From: Bigelowiella natans CCMP2755
Taxonomy: Eukaryota; Cercozoa; Chlorarachniophyceae
Direction of reading: 5' to 3'
DNA: 26,397 nt
NCBI GenBank assembly: GCA_000320545.1
Contig: ADNK01002249.1
Span: 1-26,397 of the forward strand
Below the pieces are notes generated by a model. It was not told where the DNA came from. It searched no databases and saw only the letters and a program-made list of their open reading frames with translations. The translations under genes and the position numbers were made by a program. This document shows positions 10,695-21,215 of the stretch, piece after piece (within the stretch, counting starts at the first letter, position 1; each line of letters starts with the position of its first letter).

Positions 10695-11731
10695 ATATAT
10701 AGCAGCCACGAGCACAAATTGTGTATTACATGTATCATACGTAAGTATGTACTAATTTTACTGAAGAATTCCCTATGTAATACTCTGAAAGGTGATTCTT
10801 CCTGCACCAGCTACCAAAATTGCGCTCACACGGGCCACTACTTGCGTCTTGCTTACCACGCAAAGGTAATCTAACTTCAAGGGAAAAAAGAAGAAACCAC
10901 GATGATAAATAATTATGCCAAAGGAGATTTACAGCAATCATTAGGTATTCGAGGAGGCCAAAATGTATGAAAGAATTGGTAAATGTTACACTCATCAGAT
11001 CTTCTCTATCAGGGTTATGTGTTGGGGTCAGAATACTTATGGCGTAGTTGGAGATGGCACCAATACCGAAAGGAACTCCCCTGTGTAAGGCCCAGCAACA
11101 CCGGATAATAATTTGTTACAGTGTCGTGAAGGAGAGGAAATTATTTGTTGACAATGTGTCAAGCATAATTCTTAAAACGTTCATCGTTTTCCAGCATGAA
11201 TGATGTTCCCCTTTAATTGTCCAGATACATCAACATTCCTGCTAGTGACCCTGTTAACGATATTTCTGGCGGCTTCCAGCACAACTGCATCACCATGGCC
11301 GTTGGTTATTACATTTCATATTTTAATCTTTATTTATGAGCCGATGGCATTTTCACTTCATTGTCGCCATATATTAGTGGAATCCCTAGAATTGTTATTT
11401 CTTTTATTTGTTGCCTTTTTAAGGTAGACGCGATGTAATTTCTCTGTGTATGTTCTGTAAATCGTAGGATGTGTCATAAAGTGTTGGGGTGGGAATGGAT
11501 ATGGCTACCTTGGAACTGGAGACACCAACTCTGTGAATACGCCGAAAGATATGACAAATCCGATCTGGTCACCCATGATAGCGAACCAAAGATTCTTATC
11601 TTCATGAGTTTTTGATCAACTTTCAATAAATTTATGACTTTTTGAGAAACTTCCACCATGTGAGAATTGATAAAAAAAAGGGGGGGGGAGGGATATAGAA
11701 TTCACACCTGCAGTATTTATTTGAAATTGTG

Positions 11732-11777
<46 letters not shown>

Positions 11778-13446
11778 TTGTTTGTTTTGATTGATGCTGT
11801 ATAGCCCGGAAACTCCAGGACCGACTATTATGCCGAGCTCTGCGCCAACGAGTACGCCATCAACAAAGGCTCCATCAACAAGGGCTCCATCAACAAGGGC
11901 TCCATCAGTTATTCCAGGGGTGGGTTATTCCAAGAAGATCAACTTTTTCATACTATGTCAATGACAAAGCCGGCACCGCAACTGATGAGAGAGGGAGAGA
12001 TCGGGGAGAGGAGAATGGAAGTCATTAATATATGCTGAATGCTAAAGATGAAGCCAATTCTTCCTCTTTTTGAAAGGATGGACTTTCCGCCTGGTATATA
12101 GCTGACACCATACAAGATCCCGATGGTTATCAAATCCTCATTATCCACTTTCATTCCCTTAACAAATCTTCATATCTTCTAATCATCACCATCATCATCC
12201 TTATCACCATCGTGCAGAGAAATGTGCATAATTGTACTCTTGATCTTAGGATCGAGCATCAGCTTTTGGATGGATTCCTCAGGTCTTTTAAGCTTAATGC
12301 ACGAACGTAGACATTCGCGACCTTACCATCTATAAGTATCAATGAATATGATATAGCTGTCCGATACTTATGTCACATAGGCAACAACCATCATGTAAAT
12401 CAGTCGGACTCAGCACTCATGCCTACATTAAAAGAAAATGCTATGAATGGACACAAAACCCTTAAATTTGGGGGAAATCTTGCAAAACGCTTAACGGTAG
12501 GATAAATTTGATTCCAACAAAAGTTTACTGTTTGAAATATGGAGAGACGAATGGTAGCTGAAGATTTTTTTCATCATTATTTATTTCCTAGATTGAAGTA
12601 AATAACTTTCTAAATAAAAAGCATGCTCTAAGTTAGATTTTTTGTTTGTGTGTGTGTTTTCCGCCTTCTCTGTGAATTTAATTTCCAAACACCTCTAGCG
12701 CGAACTGACTGCACTCACCCAAGCACAGACTCATATATCTGTCTTAAATCTAGTTTTGAGGGACTTACTATGTGCTCGCATTTTATCGAATAAAAACTGT
12801 CTTTGCAGGGGATCGATAGCTGGAAAGAAGAACTTCTTGCAGGTCAGGACGGTCTCACGGCATTTGTGGTAATTAAAGATGCAACCCGCGATCGGTTTCC
12901 TATTGACCGAGGATATTATCCCTCGCAAGGTGAGCAAGACATATGTCGTAAGTTTGATTCGACCTTCAGCAAACCTCTCAGTATCCACTATTTATGCATG
13001 CTTTCCCTTCAAAAATGCAACTTGACAGCCTTCATTCTTTGATATTTTGAAGGATGGGGCATTGATAATGCGGGGTTAAACTCTTTAGCTGGATACACTC
13101 CAAATCAGTCAGGCATTTCATTAAAAATTGAAACCAACACCATAGTTCAGTTTTGTGTATGAATCTCTGTTCTGTATCGTTGTAGTTATAAGGAACATAC
13201 GTGATGTCTATTTCATGCCGATCGCTACCAACATCCATACTATGATTTTTATTTAGGTATCCCAGTGCGTTTATTGCTAATATCTTTGGATTGGGCAGTT
13301 GGGTTGTGTACATAAGAGTTAACAATACAGATCAGACTTTTCATACCGGCATCTGTGATTACATTCGAGGTATAAAAGTGCACTTTCATCATTAATAAAC
13401 TCTCCATAAAACTAACTTACCGTCAAACCCTAATTACATATATACG

Positions 13447-13478
<32 letters not shown>

Positions 13479-15646
13479 GTGTGTGTGTATGTGTGTGTGT
13501 GTGTGTATGTTTGGTTCAAATTATGTATTTTAGGGCCGGACTCGACCAGCACGACGATCAGTTCTGCTACCATGGACTTCAATAATCGATTTACAATTGG
13601 GGCACAGGCGAAGGATCCCAGCCGATTATCCGGTGGACGGTAAATAATCTCTCTCTATCTCTCTACCTATCTCTTTTTCTCCGCCAAAATTTATATAGAT
13701 TTTTACCTTAATTGATATTTGATACCGAATAAAAACTCCACAAATTCAAAGTTATAATGAATTTCCGATTGGAATATCGTTCAAAATGTAGTTGGACTGA
13801 TGGCGAGATACCAGAAGTCATAGTCTATTCTCGTCCCCTGGCGAACACTGAAGTGACCGAGGTGGTGCAGTACTTCAAGGCGAAGTACGGCACTTGCATA
13901 ACACTGAGTCCGACGACCTCTCCATCCATACCATCTACACCGATGCCTTCGCAAGCACCGTCTTTAGTGCCTTCGATGGCACCAAGTTTCAGCCCTAGTG
14001 GATGCCCCAGTGGAAGTCCAACATCTACCCCGAGTACATGTCCCAGTTGCAGTCCTAGTTCTACTCCGACTACTTCCCCAGGAACTGCAAGCCCTACTTC
14101 AACTCCGAGCGCATCTCCGAGTGGGAGGCCGACCACCTCCCCAACCTCGGCCCCAACATCGGGCCCGAGTATATCTCCAAGTTGGAGCCCTAGTTCGACT
14201 CCGACTCCAGGGCCAACAACGACCCCGACGAGCGCACATCCGACGAAATCTCCCCACACGCTCAATCCGCATCAAGGGACCTATACGCCGACTGCTACAG
14301 TCAACCCCACGATTGCCCCCTCCTCCTCACCCACCAAAATGACCATGGCACCAAGCCGTAACCCCAGCACCTATCCATCATTGGCCCCCACTAACGCCCC
14401 AAGTCATGGCCCGAGTATGTACCCCTCTGTCTCTCCCACTGGTGCACCGTCGATGACGCCTTCTATTTCTCCAACTGATACACCGTCATTAGCTCCTTCT
14501 ACCTCCCTAACCAGCAGCCCAAGTGGGCGTCACGGAGGCGGAGGCGGAGGGTCCTCATTGGCCCCCACTAACGCCCCAAGTCATGGCCCGATCATGTACC
14601 CCTCTGTATCTCCCACTGGTGCATCGTCGATGACCCCTTCTATTTCTCCAACTGATACACCGTCATTAGCTCCTTCTACCTCCCCAACCAGCAGCCCAAG
14701 TGGGCGTCGCGGAGGCGGAGGCGGAGGCGGAGGGCCCTCCAATCCACCAAACGTCTCTCCTCGGCTGCCAAGTGCGAGTCCAACTTCAAGTCCCACAGAA
14801 CTGGAGATTCCAGTTGTTGCAGTGGGTGGCGGGGTTGTGGCACACTTACCGCGATAGAACAAATGAAATATTCACTCACTGCCGATGCATTTCCCTCTCT
14901 CAATTCGTTGACAATTTATCGTTCTGAAAGTAAGCATTTAAAATCATTTGTCCACATCATTTTTCAGAGCGGCGCTGATGGAAATCTCCTCCTCATCGCT
15001 GCGATAGCCGGGGTGCTGGGACTTCTGTGTTGCTGTCTGGTAAGTTTAGGCGTGTAATCTTGCAGACTTTCCGATCTCACTTTTGTGATTTGTGAGAAGC
15101 ACAATGTTTGATCACTCGTAGATTCTTTTCCTGTGCTGCCGGCGCCGAAGAAAGAAGAAACAACCTAAGGAAAAGATCAGCGATATGGTCATGGCTGAAG
15201 GACAGATCATCGACGTAAGTTTTCCCTAGTCACTGCTAATCGTGGCCATTTTCTCTTGCTGAGTGTGCTTTTATAGTTTTATAGACACAGTATATGCCAC
15301 ATATATCCAATACAATGTATCAGATATAAATCTGGCCAGATTCTTCACGTTCCCTGTTAGAAGTGTGAGATTGTGCACTTTTTTTTTTACTTTTCGTTTT
15401 ATAAATCAGGTCATAGACTCAAACCCTAGCATTGAGCTGGGGAAAGTATCAGGATTAAATTTAACAACCGACTCGCAGGTGCGTTGATATTTTCATGAAT
15501 AATTATAATGAAACAAATAAGCACAAAAATTCATTGACCGTTTCATTTTCTCGATCTACTTGCACATTCAGGGTTCTAATCCGGTGAGAAGTGGCATGTT
15601 TCAAGTGGGAGAAACCAAAATTGTTACTAGTGGCCCGATGATTTGA
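8844..15646 (+). CDS. Predicted type I membrane protein: signal peptide, RCC1-like repeats, LamG-like domain, Ser-Pro-Thr stalk, one TM helix
   Basis: I model 25 exons: 8844-9041, 9110-9190, 9291-9489, 9566-9744, 9925-9955, 10043-10089, 10313-10381, 10455-10520, 10792-10865, 11013-11084, 11225-11304, 11468-11567, 11805-11919, 12077-12125, 12250-12282, 12381-12496, 12809-12929, 13053-13149, 13257-13369, 13534-13639, 13792-14821, 14968-15039, 15122-15214, 15410-15478 and 15572-15646. Phases match throughout and the sum is 3285 nt (1094 residues). Residues 1-18 form a signal peptide. Six RCC1-type repeats follow, each with C-W/F-G-x-N-x-x-G (for example SCWGRNTWGQVGNG). A Pro/Thr linker covers about 400-437. 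A LamG/ConA-like domain covers about 437-685 (SAWYIADTIQD, FWMDSSGNN, LKFGGNLAK, GEIPEVIVYSRPL). A Ser-Pro-Thr stalk of about 300 residues follows, then a helix (LLLIAAIAGVLGLLCCC), RRRRKKK stop-transfer and a tail of about 65 residues. The start follows an in-frame TAG. Weakest junctions: the donors at 11568, 12283 and 13150. Surface adhesion or recognition is inferred; no enzyme residues are seen. Confidence 0.88.
9759..9791. repeat. GT repeat in intron 4 of the RCC1-LamG gene
   Basis: A GT dinucleotide run sits 14 bases after the donor at 9745. It produces false His-Thr and Cys-Val open frames on the two strands. Confidence 0.9.
10657..10690. repeat. TA repeat in an intron of the RCC1-LamG gene
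   Basis: A TA dinucleotide run lies in the 271-bp intron 10521-10791. A second TA run is in intron 11568-11804 at about 11738-11775, and a third, followed by a TG run, in intron 13370-13533 at about 13441-13508. Confidence 0.9.
14381..14734 (+). repeat. Two tandem 177-bp units in the Ser-Pro-Thr stalk
   Basis: Unit 1 (14381-14557) and unit 2 (14558-14734) are nearly identical and differ by scattered base changes. The period is 59 codons, so the frame is kept. Each copy runs from LAPTNAPSHGP to a Gly-rich stretch after SSPSGR. The Gly run is longer in unit 2. The close match suggests a recent duplication that lengthened the stalk. Confidence 0.9.
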
Positions 15647-15805
15647 GGGCTAGACGTACAGTTTGTGGCCTATTCATCTGTAATTTAGCTGAAAGTCTCT
15701 TAAGCACAGGCAACACTTACAGACGTAAAGAACAGATTGAAAACAATCATTACTCGAAACGATGTTGAGACGAAACTATACTGACTAAAGCTGAAAAAGA
15801 AGCAC

Positions 15806-15865
15806 GGACCGTCATCCCAATGCAACTGTGCAAAACAGCGGCTACAGCGCTCATGTCGTGTCCAT
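15806..15865 (+). repeat. Interspersed repeat, copy 1
   Basis: This copy shares GTCATCC-AATG and the 16-base core AGCGGCTACAGCGCTC with copy 2 at 19298. It lacks the GAGACGGATGTAATGA leader seen in copies 2 to 4. It lies 160 bases after the stop of the RCC1-LamG gene, in the same orientation as the others. Confidence 0.75.
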
Positions 15866-16242
15866 TTGTCTCTTCTGCTACGTGCACTGTGGACATGACG
15901 TCCATGTTCCGTGTCTGCACTTGCACATGTGTAAAGGATTGGCAACTTTATTTTTGCAATTTTTGGCAACATGCTGCAACTTTTCACGATGAACTACACA
16001 GCATTTTGACGCGTGGCATGCACGTGCAACATGCACATTGCATTGTTGGCGTGCGATGCGAGATTTTGACACTTGCATTGAATGGAGCCCCCTTTTGCCT
16101 CTCATCTTGAAGGTTCACTGTCAAATTGATCTTGACACACGTGTTGCACGTGCGCAGCCATCACAGATTCGCAGCTTTGTGAGATTGCCCCGCTTGAGGT
16201 ACAGGCGCTCCCAACGCCAGCTTCAATTCTGGCTAGCTGGGC

Positions 16243-17400
16243 TCAAAAAGTGCAAGTCCGTTGAGTCTCTGTTTGACACTTGGGCCCGTCTAGCCATCTT
16301 CTGGTGTGCTCATGTTTGATCAGCGTTCGCATTTCACCATCAGATGAGCGGTGCGAATTCATTCCGCGCTTGTTTTTGGCCTCGATGTTGGCTTTGAGTT
16401 CCAACAGCGCATTTGCACAATGGACACAGCAATTTGCTGCGTCCGTTTCACTTCCGTGTGAGGCCAGCATCAAGGCAGTGCAACCTTTTTCACGTGCAGC
16501 AAAGCTTTGGAGTTCTCGTCTGCCCCAGTGCCAACGCCACAGCTTCCACCAGTGCAATCCTGGTGTCGACATCCAACGTTGATTTTTTGCCGGGGGTCCA
16601 GGGGTCTTTCCTGACTTTTTCAAGCCCAACACGCACTTCCCCATCGTCTCAGCCTTCAGTTCTGCTGTCGCTTTTCACATTTTTGCTTGGCAAAGTCCAT
16701 GGCAGACTTGCACACGTGTTTGTTGAGACCACGTGCGTTCCAGACGTTCGATGACAAGCACTGTCATCTTCTCCAACAACACTCCCTGCATTCTGGTCCC
16801 AGGCTTCCGTGGGTTTTTTTTGGTTGCAGCTTTTCCATGCAGAGTCATCTGCGTTGTCTGCTAGTCCACGTCGTTTTGTTGTTGGACGCAGACTCAATCG
16901 CCTTTTGACGGCCTCCCTCTTCGTGCCTTCTTCTTCGGCGCCACTGGCGCTTTTTTGGGACGATCAACTTTCCTCTTCGGACCAGAGGCCGTGGAATCGC
17001 CCATGAGCCAACTCTGCATCACAGACGCACATGACATCACATGTCTGTCATCTGCATCAATGTCAGGGGTCTCATCACAGTCAATTTTTCCCGATTTTCC
17101 CGTTTGCACGAAAATGACAAAACGATTTGCGTGAGACACGTGAGGTCAATCCAAGAAGTGTGACCCTTCCAGGCCGTTCAGGTGTGCACGTGCGCATCCC
17201 ATGATGACACTTTTGGCACCTTGGGCTGCTCTAGTGCTTTCTGGGCGAAGGGGCGTGCAAGCTGAGGACCACAGGCCGTTTCGGATGGCACGTTTGACTG
17301 GGAAAGCTCATGGTCTAGACGCATCCAAAAACGGCCTCCGATTTTTCCACATGTCCCACCAGTGAAGAACGTAGGCGATTTTTTTTTGGACATTCCTGGT
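16243..17400 (-). pseudogene. Decayed gene with AT-hook-like and ankyrin-like pieces
   Basis: Read on the minus strand, three blocks follow one another in different frames. The first (about 17400-17178) is protein-like but unrecognised. The second (17139-16894) ends in a Lys/Arg/Pro-rich AT-hook-like stretch (KKKARRGRPSKGD). The third (16644-16243) has clear ankyrin wording: GCTALMLAS, then ALLELKANIEAKNKRGM. Ankyrin repeats bind proteins and AT-hooks bind A/T-rich DNA. The frames are broken by stops between 16900 and 16650, and no splice sites with matching phase repair them, so I call it a relic. The first block overlaps the 5' end of the intronless gene on the opposite strand only beyond 17485. 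The ankyrin call is fairly safe; that all blocks are one gene is inference. Confidence 0.5.
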
Positions 17401-17484
17401 CCTTGAGCCGCACAGAGCTCTAGCAGCCCAAAAGTGTAATCTAACAAATCATTTTGGGAACGCAAAACATTGTCGCAGGTCACA

Positions 17485-19008
17485 ATGTCCTCTGCGTTTC
17501 TACGAGTAGATGAATCTCGCTCGCGAATAAATCGAACGGGGAGGGGGATCATGTCAAGCAGAAAGCGCAAGGAAAAGCTCTCTTGTCGTCAACCTGCAGC
17601 CTACAAGCGGCGGAAGGAAAATCCAAGGAGTTGGAGCCCGGCAGAGGTGGAATCCTGGGTCAAAGAAACTGCAGACAACTGGTCAATTTCTTGTTTCACG
17701 TGCACTGATAAAATATGGCTGACCGATGATATTGTTGTTCGATTCAGGGATAAACCTTCGCTTCACAATGTTGCAGATTCGATGCGAAAGGGATCCGTCT
17801 CTGGGATCTTACTCGAAGACTTCGAGTGGAATGATTGGGAAGAGCATGGGGCCACAAAAGAAATCTATCAACGTGTTTTGAGACCGCAGAAGAAATTTCT
17901 TTTTGAAAGTCACTCGGCCGATACTAAACAGTCACCTATTTACATAAACAATAATGTAAATGCGAATTTCGAAAATACCAATGCGCAAGGTACCAATTTT
18001 CAAGGTAGTCCTTCGGAAAACGAAGAGAGCGAGTTAATCTGCATGCCAGATCGGAGCACCATGGAAAATCGAGAGTCTGAAATTCTCCATCATATTGCAG
18101 TCGTCAATACTGTTCCTTCGGGATTCTTAGATGATGTTGTAGTTCACAAAATCGAATATATTCAGCTACCTTGTGAATTCTATGAGACAAGAATGAGGGT
18201 TGTGGTGACACTGTCGCATACAGAAAATGAAAAACAGAATTCCTTTAAAAAGGAGAAGCTTCGTGTTGATTCTAAAGGTTCATCACAGACAAAGGTATAT
18301 TCCCTATCAGACGAAATTGACAGCATCTTAAGCCCAGCAAGATCTCGTTTTCTCGGTGGCTACTGCGGTCTACGTCATTTGGCAAGACGATTCGACATGA
18401 GAGACATTAAAAAGCACACGACCCTCAAAAAATTCACCGCAACAGATTACAAGCGAAGAAATATCAGAAGTGAAATTGAACAAATGCACAAGGCAGATTT
18501 GATTTCGATTGTGAAGGGACCTTTTGAGACCGTGAAAACAGTCCAACATTCCACCGAATCGCAGCAAGCAGATGTAGTCTACATCCCAGTGCTCAAGGTT
18601 GTGTATGAGTACAAAAATAAAGAATACGAAATCCTTATGAACCCACTTCAACCTGAATCAATATGCGAGCATTTTGGTCATCCCATAGATTCAACATTGA
18701 ACGGGGCGGATTCATTATTCGCAGCGATTTTCTTTCTTTTTATATGGACCTGTTGGGATCTTTTCTCCTCTAATATAACATGGGCTCTATGGTTTATTAT
18801 TGGCATTTGGTCACTTGTGGAGCTTTGTCGATACCAGATGAGACTCGTTGATGCTAAAAAACGCAGAGTGAAAGAGCACCAGGCTTTCCTCAAAATGGGA
18901 AAGACACTTAGAGATGCAGGAAGCGGAAACATGGCAAGCCTATCTCCCTCGGCTACGAAATTCGCCAACCTCGCTGATGATTACGACGATGAGCGTGAAC
19001 GCATTTAG
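17485..19008 (+). CDS. Intronless gene: basic N-terminus, SAM-like region, C-terminal membrane hairpin; function unknown
   Basis: This is the longest uninterrupted frame in the window, 507 codons from the ATG at 17485. A second in-frame ATG at 17551 would remove 22 residues. Residues 26-44 have two basic clusters (RKRKEK and YKRRK) ten residues apart, like a bipartite nuclear signal. Residues about 48-140 begin WSPAEVESWV and include GILLEDFEWNDWEEHG and VLRPQKKFL, a spacing that recalls SAM domains; this is suggestive, not proven. An Asn-rich linker follows (about 153-172). Residues about 300-405 are folded-looking with no family I know. Residues about 411-427 and 431-448 are two hydrophobic helices separated by SSN, a likely hairpin. 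The last 56 residues are charged. It lies between interspersed repeats and has no introns, unlike every neighbour. A retrogene or a cargo gene of a mobile element are both possible. Confidence 0.75.
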   Translation: MSSAFLRVDESRSRINRTGRGIMSSRKRKEKLSCRQPAAYKRRKENPRSWSPAEVESWVKETADNWSISCFTCTDKIWLTDDIVVRFRDKPSLHNVADSMRKGSVSGILLEDFEWNDWEEHGATKEIYQRVLRPQKKFLFESHSADTKQSPIYINNNVNANFENTNAQGTNFQGSPSENEESELICMPDRSTMENRESEILHHIAVVNTVPSGFLDDVVVHKIEYIQLPCEFYETRMRVVVTLSHTENEKQNSFKKEKLRVDSKGSSQTKVYSLSDEIDSILSPARSRFLGGYCGLRHLARRFDMRDIKKHTTLKKFTATDYKRRNIRSEIEQMHKADLISIVKGPFETVKTVQHSTESQQADVVYIPVLKVVYEYKNKEYEILMNPLQPESICEHFGHPIDSTLNGADSLFAAIFFLFIWTCWDLFSSNITWALWFIIGIWSLVELCRYQMRLVDAKKRRVKEHQAFLKMGKTLRDAGSGNMASLSPSATKFANLADDYDDERERI

Positions 19009-19252
19009 GTGCTCGGGTGCATACGCACTGTTCGCTGCCACAGCTAAGAATCATAAGATATGAGTAGCTACATCTGTGTGTGCACAGTAGCACAGCTGTG
19101 CTTGTGCAAGACACACATTACACGGCACGTACTCATTATGGACAATTGAATTAACTGTGTCTATGCGCGTAGTAGTTGTGTAATGAGAATGACCTGTTTG
19201 ACTACACACATGTATGCATGTGTGTGTACATGCATGTACATCTAGATATATG

Positions 19253-19297
<45 letters not shown>

Positions 19298-19298
<1 letters not shown>

Positions 19299-19387
19299 AG
19301 ACGGATGTAATGAAGTGATTAAATCTTTTCAATGGTCATCCTAATGTAGCTATGCAAAGCAGCGGCTACAGCGCTCATGTTGTGTCT
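19298..19387 (+). repeat. Interspersed repeat, copy 2
   Basis: This is the fullest copy. It begins GAGACGGATGTAATGA, then TCTTTTCAATGGTCATCC, and ends with the core AGCGGCTACAGCGCTCATG shared with copy 1. It lies 290 bases after the stop of the intronless gene. Confidence 0.8.
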
Positions 19388-20056
19388 ACTTGATGTGCAT
19401 GCATGTGCAAGCATCATTCCACTAGCTTGTGCATGACGTTCAAAATCAAGAAGTATGCGCGCAAAACCACACTCGTTAGACTTAGCGCTTAATCTTTGCG
19501 CAATGCGACATGTCAGCACACACACGTGGACCAGCCCCGTCAGCCTGCCTGCGCTAGTGCGCTGCGTCACAGCACTAGCTAGCTAGCTGGAGCATCTAAA
19601 TGCATGCATGCATGATAGACATGCAATACACAATATACATTGCTGTGTCTATTATATGCATCCATAGTTGAGCACTAAACGAATTGCGCTTCAAATTTTT
19701 GTGACACCTCTCGGTTTTGTATATTTGTTTCCATGTTTCTTCAACATTGGTACGAATTTCGTCATTTCGATCCATGTGCGTCAAACCGTCAAAAAGCCAT
19801 GTTGCGTTTTGACCACATTTTGTCGAAAGTGTAGATTTTTGCAGCCCGCAACCCACTTTTCATGTGTTTGTGGTCACATGCACATGCTGTGCTGCGCTTG
19901 CTAGCTTGCATCTTGTTAGTCGCCTGCTCGCTCGCATTTGCAATTTCGGACATCCTGATCACGCCAGGGCCTGGCTGTGGTGGCCGCGATTGCTAAACAG
20001 ATCATGCATGTCACACATTTTGTTGCAAACGCACGCATGCGTAGCATGATGTCAAT

Positions 20057-20162
20057 GAGACGGATGTCCATGATGTCTTTGATGAATCTTTTCAATGGTC
20101 ATCTGAATGTGGCCACATACATCTACTATGTGTGCAGAGCAGCGGCTACATAGCGATCATGT
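20057..20162 (+). repeat. Interspersed repeat, copy 3
   Basis: It has the GAGACGGATG leader, AATCTTTTCAATGGTCAT and the core AGCGGCTACA, with about 25 bases more than copy 2 between leader and core. Orientation is the same. Confidence 0.8.
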
Positions 20163-20260
20163 TGGTATGTCGGTTTGTTTTAGCTATTGTGTGTTTCACG
20201 CTAGCAAAGTTCATGCAATTAAAGCTGGCATCCATGTGAGGTCGATGATGTCGCGCGTAC

Positions 20261-20310
20261 GAGACGGATGTAATGAAATGATTAAGTTCTTTCAATGGCC
20301 ATCCTAATGT
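20261..20310 (+). repeat. Interspersed repeat, copy 4 (leader half only)
   Basis: Leader GAGACGGATGTAATGA and TTTCAATGGCCATCCTAATG match copy 2 closely, but the AGCGGCTACA core is missing. It lies about 100 bases beyond copy 3. Confidence 0.75.
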
Positions 20311-20427
20311 CGCGCGCGTGTGTAACGATATGGGCAAGGTACGTACTTTCATGGGCAACACAGTATTATGTGCGCGCAACAATGCTGTTCAAATTCGTTC
20401 CCTTTTCTATCATTTTAAAGGTTAACA

Positions 20428-21162
20428 TTAGTCATTGGATCCTTCTTTTCCCGACGTTCTCACAACCAATGCTGCGAACGTGCAAGATACACATACATAC
20501 TTTCACCAGTTTCATTTCGGGTACTTACACTGCTCGTAACACTGTACTGTGGGAACATCAGGTAGTGGACTTCCCTTCAGGGGACAGCGGTTGAACTTGG
20601 GTCTGAGGCAAGGAAAACTTTTACAAACATGTCGACTCAAATATTCATGCATCTTCCCAAAACATAATCTCCAGGCAAATACATACATAGTACACATCGA
20701 AGATCAATTACCTCTATTTTTCCCTGTTTCTTTCTCCGAAACAAGCTTCCCTTTTCCTTCTCTTCTCCAAATCGGCTTCCAAAAACAGCCGTCAAGACTC
20801 CGTGATTTAGCCCGTTCATCCCATTGAATGTCTTTTCGTTAAAAAGGTACAACCAAATTGCCAAGGAGAATTGGAAGCACAAGATATTCAGCAAAATCCT
20901 GTGGCGCATGATAGCGCGTTTTATCATTTCGTTGCCGCGGGCTTTGAGGAATAGATTTAGGAGGACTTGGTACGCCCTCGGAATGCAGTATCTGAGCCGC
21001 ACGATTACAAAAAATAAGGCATATTCCATAATCTGATGAACTTTCGCCAATAGAGCCATACGAACGTGCTTTCACCTCATTATCCACGTAAATGTGTTGG
21101 TTTCTCTAGGATAAACCATTGATGTTTCGCTTTACATGTGAGAGTTGACTTTGTGATTTTAG

Positions 21163-21215
<53 letters not shown>

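Larger units (their letters stand above)
15647..17484. other. Left part of the repeat island, no intact gene
   Basis: No intact gene is visible on either strand. It holds one copy of the interspersed repeat (15806-15865) and the decayed minus-strand AT-hook/ankyrin gene (16243 to about 17400). The words TGCATG, CACGTG and TGCAAC are frequent, and the base composition is richer in G and C than in the gene on the left. Confidence 0.5.
19009..20427. other. Right part of the repeat island, no gene
   Basis: Small open frames here have no domains or splice partners. The stretch holds repeat copies 2 to 4, a TA run at about 19255-19290, and many TGCATG and GCTAGC palindromes (for example 19577-19588 and 19600-19613). 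I see no tRNA or other structured RNA gene. Confidence 0.5.

Noticed and set aside
13825-14265. Gly/Val/Leu-rich 146-codon minus-strand frame
   Set aside because: It is the antisense of the Ser-Pro-Thr stalk; its regularity only mirrors the repeat.
17178-17570. 130-codon minus-strand frame as an intact gene
   Set aside because: Its start overlaps the intronless plus-strand gene and the following blocks are frame-broken; kept only as part of the relic.
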